In this document: positions 56,189-60,636 of the stretch, piece by piece
How positions within the stretch are numbered: the first letter of the stretch is position 1
How the letters are laid out: every line of letters starts with the position of its first letter
DNA from: a virus
Virus record (IMG/VR): IMGVR_UViG_3300019768_000005
Coordinates: 1 to 60,636 of that record
Direction: 5' to 3' (one strand)
Length of the DNA: 60,636 nucleotides
Position numbers and translations under genes: made by a program
Notes under the pieces: model-generated
What the model saw: the letters and a program-made list of their open reading frames with translations, nothing else
Database searches by the model: none
What the model was told of the DNA's origin: nothing

Positions 56189-57595
56189 TCAAGTCAAAAA
56201 TGTAGACCCGATGCCACCAAAGCTGCTACCCTCGTTTGCAATGGCTGCCGCAATCTCTACCGGGTCCGCGTTCTCGTTGATCAACCCTCGACGTTTCATT
56301 TCGTCAATAACAGTAGTCCTGTCCAATATGCTTAATTTAAATGCATTTAGTAATGTGTTTGTATCAAAGTTTTGCAATGCAAGACTAAAATCAGTATTAA
56401 CAACCGCGCCACCCTTGAATTCAACGCCAAGCATCTCACACATAAAGCCAAGCGCCGTGTTTAATACATCCTGACACTCCATTGCCGTTGCGTTTAAAAA
56501 GCTGCCTGTTTTGGCCCCTGTTAATGCCTTCTCAGTTGCTGTTATGTTGCCGGATCTATCGTTTGCTATTAGATCGAGCCCCCACAAGGACATTAACGTC
56601 TCAATCCTGTCAAGGTCGGTCCATCCGTCCCCTATCGCTTTCCCTGAATGCTCAACATACATTAACTCGCCAAACTCGCTGCTTGAAAGTATTAAATTAC
56701 TCGGGGCTATTACAACCTTTCCATTTTCATCAACGTCGAGCATTTTGGCGAATAAAATAGGCACCCTGCAAAAGTGTAAAATATTATTCTGATCGCTGGA
56801 TGATACCCAGTGCTGCTGGTTTAGCTCTGCAAGGCCTGTCAACGGAGGTTTAGATGTGAACTCAGATATTTTTTTGCCTGTGAATAGGCTCGCCAGGCAG
56901 ATTTTATTTAGCGGAGTAGATCCAGAGTCATGTAAAACAAACTCATCTTTTTTGCTCTCCCGGTAAACTTCCCACCTGCCTGGATAAACTGCCCTGATTT
57001 GGTCTATCTCTTTAACATCAAAAGCACCATCATCTTCCTTTACTGTTTCTTTTATTCTGATTTGTGCAAGCTCCATATCTGGTCCGAGCTTATACCCAAT
57101 CAGATTCCCGGCTGGCACATGGACAAAATAAGGACGCCTACCAAGCTTGTTGTCTTGGCTTTTGTTCGTTTTGATTTCGTTCCCGTCATCGTCTTTGGGT
57201 AGAGGTTGAACATCAACGAATATATGGCCAGTTCCGTTAATGATAGCCCATTCAAAAAAATCCCTTGAGAATCTGGTCAAATTACGCTTTAAAAGGTCCA
57301 CGTTGTCCATCAGGTCAATTACTTCTTTTGGCGTGTCTTCCTGGAATGTAACCGGTTTGTCGAACACCTCACCACCCAGAATTGAGATTGTCCGCTCATA
57401 CCCACCAAACAAAAAAGACCTTAAAAGCCTTGCTTGATAATCCTTTGTGCCCTCGCGCTCTTCTTGCGGTAAAAATTCTTGGGCTGCATCTCGCATAGCC
57501 TGTGTGCCGCCCATCAGCGCATGTGGCAATGCAAGCGTTTTCATTAACTCGGTATATTCTTTGGCTGGTATTGACGGATCTTGCTTATCTACCAT
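56189..57595 (-). CDS. Portal protein (DUF4055-like)
   Basis: This 468-residue protein (QEEREGTKDYQARLLRSFLF, NGTGHIFVDVQPLP, LSLWGLDLIANDRSGNITAT) matches DUF4055 portal-type proteins found between terminase and MuF genes. It forms the dodecameric DNA gate in the head. ATG 57595 has a GTGGGAAAA leader; a GTG three codons earlier is possible. Confidence 0.85.
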   Translation of the reverse strand: MVDKQDPSIPAKEYTELMKTLALPHALMGGTQAMRDAAQEFLPQEEREGTKDYQARLLRSFLFGGYERTISILGGEVFDKPVTFQEDTPKEVIDLMDNVDLLKRNLTRFSRDFFEWAIINGTGHIFVDVQPLPKDDDGNEIKTNKSQDNKLGRRPYFVHVPAGNLIGYKLGPDMELAQIRIKETVKEDDGAFDVKEIDQIRAVYPGRWEVYRESKKDEFVLHDSGSTPLNKICLASLFTGKKISEFTSKPPLTGLAELNQQHWVSSSDQNNILHFCRVPILFAKMLDVDENGKVVIAPSNLILSSSEFGELMYVEHSGKAIGDGWTDLDRIETLMSLWGLDLIANDRSGNITATEKALTGAKTGSFLNATAMECQDVLNTALGFMCEMLGVEFKGGAVVNTDFSLALQNFDTNTLLNAFKLSILDRTTVIDEMKRRGLINENADPVEIAAAIANEGSSFGGIGSTFLT

Positions 57596-57792
57596 TTTTC
57601 CCACGCTCCCATTTCCACAAACCCACCTTCTGAATTAAATTCAAACAATATTTCTTGGTTGCTTTGGGTCTGTTTACCGTTAATACTTGGGCTTAAACAA
57701 ATAAACAGTTCAGACGGCTTTGACAGCTCAACTGATTTATATTCAACGCCCAATTCATTAAAAGTGTTTTTCAGTTTTTCCAGGTCAGTCAT
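57589..57792 (-). CDS. Tandem paralogue 3 (MTDxE family)
   Basis: This 67-residue protein (TDLEKLKNTFNELGVEYKSV, EFNSEGGFVEMGAW) is one of three tandem copies. Its TAATG start overlaps copy 2. The stop overlaps the portal start region. Confidence 0.75.
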   Translation of the reverse strand: MTDLEKLKNTFNELGVEYKSVELSKPSELFICLSPSINGKQTQSNQEILFEFNSEGGFVEMGAWEKW

Positions 57793-57986
57793 TATTTCCA
57801 AGCTCCCATTTTCACGAACTTCCCTTGCTCATCGAACTCAAAATCTGTATAAAACAACGAAAACCCAGACACCTTTTTAGATCCTTCTTTGCAACAAACA
57901 AAGACATCGTCGTGTTCGTCCCTTTCCACAGAGAACTCAACCCCGAATTCATCAAGCAGTCCTTTTAGTTTTTCAAAATCTGTCAT
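57792..57986 (-). CDS. Tandem paralogue 2 (MTDxE family)
   Basis: This 64-residue protein (TDFEKLKGLLDEFGVEFSVE, FEFDEQGKFVKMGAW) shares the start, GVE block and FxFDxxGKFxKM end with its neighbours. Confidence 0.75.
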   Translation of the reverse strand: MTDFEKLKGLLDEFGVEFSVERDEHDDVFVCCKEGSKKVSGFSLFYTDFEFDEQGKFVKMGAWK

Positions 57987-58174
57987 TATTCATGAATCCA
58001 CATTTTAATAAATTTACCGCTAAAATCAAATTCAAAGCTTGCCGATCCTTCGCCGCTGACCATGTCCATGCCTGATTCGCATTCTACTATGACTGCACTC
58101 CTGCTATAATTATAGCATTTCGATTCGACACCGGAATCAGTTAGCATTTGCTTAAATCTTTCAAAGTCAGTCAT
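57986..58174 (-). CDS. Tandem paralogue 1 (MTDxE family)
   Basis: This 62-residue protein (TDFERFKQMLTDSGVESKCY, FEFDFSGKFIKMWIHE) begins three bases after the terminase stop. The family also occurs singly in other bacteria and phages (from memory); its role is unknown. Confidence 0.75.
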   Translation of the reverse strand: MTDFERFKQMLTDSGVESKCYNYSRSAVIVECESGMDMVSGEGSASFEFDFSGKFIKMWIHE

Positions 58175-58176
58175 TA

Positions 58177-59571
58177 TTATAGCCTCATTGATTGTGTTGT
58201 TGGCGGCATACGTTTCTTGATCGGGAATTTTGCGTTTAGATAATACCTTATCGCCGTTCCGATGTCTTGAACCCCTTCAGTGTCTCGCTCTTCGTGAAAC
58301 ACAGACCCCTTTTTTAACTGTATAGTCCCTAATTTGTCTATGGTCTTGCACTTCTCAGGGTTCACAAAAAACGATCTCTTGCCTGTTGCGTCAAGTATTT
58401 TGGCTCTTACTGCATTTTGCCCATTCTTTATAGGCCCGTTTTCCCTTGGGACTTTCATATATACTTTAAACCCAGCCTCCTCAAGCAGCTTTTTGAGTAT
58501 CAAGTAGTTTGATTCAAGCCCATGTTTCGCCCCTTTGTTCCCGTCTGCGTCACCATATATATATACAGGACATTTGGTGTGTTCCTTGTACCTCTCAATA
58601 AATTCAAGCCCTGCCATTTTAGCGTCAGCGCCACTTATCACAAATTCATCAACTGCATAAACGTCGTCGCCGTACTCTTGCAAAACACCAGAGCATAACG
58701 GAACAAAGTTGAAATCATGCGTCCAGATTATAGGCCTGCCTGGATCAAACACTTTGTCCGTGTGGTTTTCTTTTCCATAATTTGCGTATACATAAGATCC
58801 TGGATCACTACTACCATATTTATTGAGTATGAAGACATTAACCCATTCGATTGGCTTTCCTGCGATCTGTTTAAAATAATAATCTATGCCTATAACATGG
58901 TTCTTTATGTTTTCAGCTTCAGGGTTTTCTATAAACTCAGGCTCTTTTGTGGTACCGATATTAATAAGGGCTGGCGGTTGGTCAAAAAACTCCCAATCGC
59001 TTGGCTTTTCTGTTTCAGCCATCTTATACCACCAATTTGCTTCATCAGGTGAATTGGTGTCCATAATAACACCGGACCAATTAAAGCCGCCCATGCTTTT
59101 TGATGGATATCTGTTAACCCTACCCGTACCCATAGAGACATGCGTGTAGTCAATCTCAGATGCCTCATTAAACCATATACCGGTAAACTCAAGTGATTTT
59201 AGTTTTTTAACATCTTTGGGATGATCAAGGGCTAAGAATATAAGTTCGCATTCAACGACAGTCCCATCTTTTAAAGGAAATGTCATAACGCCTTGAATGG
59301 GGTGCCCATATGATATCTTTGTTACGCTGTCAAACCAGTCAAGCCACGTTGATATGGTGGTTGTTCTAAGCTCCCCATATGTCCCACGTACTATGCCCCA
59401 TTTTGATTTACGCTTTCCTTCAAAGGCCGTTTGATTGATTGATTTTAAAAGGATTTCCATGCAACACCCGACGCTTTTCCCACTACCGATACTACCACGC
59501 AGTCCTCGAACAAATGCATTTGACTTATGAAAACTTCTAATCGTTGGTTCGGCTTTGTAGTTTATATCCAC
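58177..59571 (-). CDS. Terminase large subunit
   Basis: This 464-residue protein has Walker A GSIGSGKS (26-33), Walker B GIWFNEAS (131-138) and a RNase H-like nuclease with Asp286 (HDFNFVPL) and GDADGNKG (340-347). It packages DNA and cuts concatemers. It overlaps no gene but lies three bases after the small subunit. Confidence 0.95.
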   Translation of the reverse strand: MDINYKAEPTIRSFHKSNAFVRGLRGSIGSGKSVGCCMEILLKSINQTAFEGKRKSKWGIVRGTYGELRTTTISTWLDWFDSVTKISYGHPIQGVMTFPLKDGTVVECELIFLALDHPKDVKKLKSLEFTGIWFNEASEIDYTHVSMGTGRVNRYPSKSMGGFNWSGVIMDTNSPDEANWWYKMAETEKPSDWEFFDQPPALINIGTTKEPEFIENPEAENIKNHVIGIDYYFKQIAGKPIEWVNVFILNKYGSSDPGSYVYANYGKENHTDKVFDPGRPIIWTHDFNFVPLCSGVLQEYGDDVYAVDEFVISGADAKMAGLEFIERYKEHTKCPVYIYGDADGNKGAKHGLESNYLILKKLLEEAGFKVYMKVPRENGPIKNGQNAVRAKILDATGKRSFFVNPEKCKTIDKLGTIQLKKGSVFHEERDTEGVQDIGTAIRYYLNAKFPIKKRMPPTTQSMRL

Positions 59572-59573
59572 CG

Positions 59574-59906
59574 CTAATCGCCTAAATCAATGTTGAACAC
59601 TATTTGTTCTTTTTCTTCCGAGTCCTTGCTTGATTCTTTCTCTCGGTAACCACGATTTTTACCCTGACACTTCAAATACCAAATAATGGCACCCAAATCT
59701 TCGTCTTTTATTTTCTGAATTAGTTTATGTTCCGACAGGTCAAGATAAGACTCCCGTATTTCCAACAACGTCCTCTGTAACTGTGGACTTTTTTGAATCC
59801 TTGCATAGATAGCTTGATATGTAACACCAAGCTTCTTGGCTGCGTATGTGGTGAATCCACCTGTGGCCCTTAAAGCTGCATCTATTTCCCCTATCGACAA
59901 AGACAT
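59574..59906 (-). CDS. Terminase small subunit
   Basis: This 110-residue protein has an HTH (FTTYAAKKLGVTYQAIYARI, 18-37), a helical middle and an acidic end. It binds the packaging site. It is the first late gene. Confidence 0.85.
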   Translation of the reverse strand: MSLSIGEIDAALRATGGFTTYAAKKLGVTYQAIYARIQKSPQLQRTLLEIRESYLDLSEHKLIQKIKDEDLGAIIWYLKCQGKNRGYREKESSKDSEEKEQIVFNIDLGD

Positions 59907-60034
59907 TTTTTATATATAAACTTTCTTAATCATAGCATAAAGATTAAATGTTGATAAACTTACCAAGCCCCATGACCATTTGCATGTGAGAACATCCCGG
60001 CTGAATACATAAAATTAATCAAATAAACACCCCT

Positions 60035-60063
60035 TTTATACAGCACATTTAAAAAAAATGCAA
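60035..60063 (-). promoter_or_regulatory. Late promoter for the terminase operon
   Basis: TTGCAT (60058-60063), a 17-bp spacer and TATAAA (60035-60040) on the minus strand, with a 120-base leader before the small terminase ATG at 59906. Confidence 0.7.
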
Positions 60064-60080
60064 AACTATTGTTTTTATTG

Positions 60081-60109
60081 TTGACAACCTATGCTTGTTA
60101 GTATATATT
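60081..60109 (+). promoter_or_regulatory. Promoter of the short plus operon
   Basis: TTGACA (60081-60086), 17 bp and TATATT (60104-60109) read into the gene at 60155. The two promoters diverge across 59907-60154. Confidence 0.8.
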
Positions 60110-60154
60110 GAACTTAAGAGTGAGACAAAAACCACTAACAAAGGAGAAAAAGAA

Positions 60155-60403
60155 ATGGAAGAATTAGCAATGTTGGCTGTAGAAAAAATCAATGGTTATA
60201 GATCAAACAAAACAATAATGGATTTTGTAACAAAAGAAGCGAGGGAGAAGGTTGCCGCAGAGATCAGAGCAGAATACAAAGGCGGCACAACCTATAAGGC
60301 TGTAGAGCTTTTGGAAATAAGACACCAGAATATTAAAGATCGGGTGAATACATACATTGACGCAGGCCTTGTTGGCTGTTACATGGCATCATTCGCACAA
60401 TAA
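60155..60403 (+). CDS. Hypothetical helical protein
   Basis: This 82-residue helical protein (EELAMLAVEKINGYRSNKTI) starts at ATG 60155 behind CAAAGGAG. The earlier in-frame TTG lies in the promoter. Unrecognised. Confidence 0.65.
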   Translation: MEELAMLAVEKINGYRSNKTIMDFVTKEAREKVAAEIRAEYKGGTTYKAVELLEIRHQNIKDRVNTYIDAGLVGCYMASFAQ

Positions 60404-60411
60404 ACCCAAAA

Positions 60412-60427
60412 GCCCGGGCAACCTGGC
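60412..60427 (+). promoter_or_regulatory. GNRA-type leader hairpin
   Basis: GCCCGG-GCAA-CCTGGC (one mismatch) precedes AACAAAGGAGAACAG and the GTG at 60446. Nearly the same leader as at 14125-14140. Confidence 0.6.
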
Positions 60428-60445
60428 AACAAAGGAGAACAGATT

Positions 60446-60568
60446 GTGAAAAAAGTAATACCAACATTAGGATTTATAGCAGGCCTTTTAATGGCCGGAT
60501 CAGAAGGCCCAATATACATAAATTTTATCGGCCTTGGCGTTTTTTTATTAAGCTGCAAGGAGATATAA
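60446..60568 (+). CDS. Small membrane-type protein (GTG start)
   Basis: This 40-residue protein (KKVIPTLGFIAGLLMAGSEG, then YINFIGLGVFLLSCKEI) has two hydrophobic stretches. GTG 60446 follows CAAAGGAGAA. Unknown role. Confidence 0.55.
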   Translation: MKKVIPTLGFIAGLLMAGSEGPIYINFIGLGVFLLSCKEI

Positions 60569-60571
60569 AGA

Positions 60572-60636
60572 ATGGAATTTATAGCAACAATAGAAGACTC
60601 ATTTTTTGAATATGAAGTCAAGGCTTACATCACGAA
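60572..60636 (+). CDS. Hypothetical protein, N-terminal part (joins 1..148)
   Basis: ATG 60572 follows GGAGATATAAAG. Twenty-one codons (EFIATIEDSFFEYEVKAYIT) run to the edge; the two left-over bases continue in frame into base 1 of the window. Confidence 0.65.
   Translation, partial: MEFIATIEDSFFEYEVKAYIT

Noticed and set aside
1-60636. CRISPR array or insertion sequence
   Set aside because: No regular repeat-spacer pattern and no transposase were seen on either strand.

Overview
The window reads as a complete, A+T-rich, tailed-phage genome of about 60.6 kb carried on a circular contig. The partial + strand gene at the right edge (ATG at 60572) runs in frame, without a stop, into the partial gene at the left edge (stop at 146-148), giving one 70-codon protein. 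The virion genes (terminase, DUF4055-type portal, MuF-type head protein, scaffold, major capsid protein, tail tube, tail assembly chaperones with a -1 frameshift site, 1775-residue tape measure, no contractile sheath) indicate a siphovirus. Strong AAGGAG-type ribosome binding sites and the gene families suggest a Gram-negative, probably proteobacterial or Desulfobacterota-like host, but the host cannot be fixed from sequence alone.

Layout. (1) 215-17031, minus strand: early genes, in transcription order a divergent Cro-like regulator with an HNH gene behind it, many small Cys-rich or HTH proteins, a helicase-methyltransferase fusion, a DUF4406 nucleotide enzyme, thymidylate synthase, a radical SAM protein, a replication initiator, a small loader-like protein, an intein-containing DnaB helicase and an SSB-like protein. 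Three related terminator-promoter cassettes (12212-12285, 7457-7524, 6368-6435) divide this block into transcription units, each with its own small HTH gene. (2) 17182-24542, plus strand: recombination and nucleotide genes (RecE-like nuclease, RecT-like annealing protein, coiled-coil protein, RusA-like resolvase, MazG fusion). (3) 59906-24601, minus strand: late genes in the usual order terminase, portal, adaptor and decoration proteins, MuF, regulatory island (antirepressor, T5orf172, HNH), scaffold, capsid, neck, tail tube, chaperones, tape measure, distal tail, fibre, M15 endolysin, lipase-like hydrolase, Cys-rich proteins. A plus-strand cargo island (42979-45380) sits inside it behind its own promoter. 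(4) 60155-148, plus strand: a short early operon closing the circle.

The genome carries lysogeny-type regulators (Cro/XRE proteins, antirepressor, operator-like palindromes) but no recognisable integrase or partition gene. Several accessory genes are broken by in-frame stops of all three kinds, by a one-base change in a poly-A run, or have lost an ATG start, while the virion genes are intact. This points to a decaying prophage-like state or local sequence errors. The most distinctive non-coding content is the repeated promoter cassettes, a pair of homologous promoter-leader RNAs with covarying stems (49114-49189, 49951-50024), a family of small G+C-rich hairpins placed just upstream of ribosome binding sites, and two promoter-linked structured RNA candidates.
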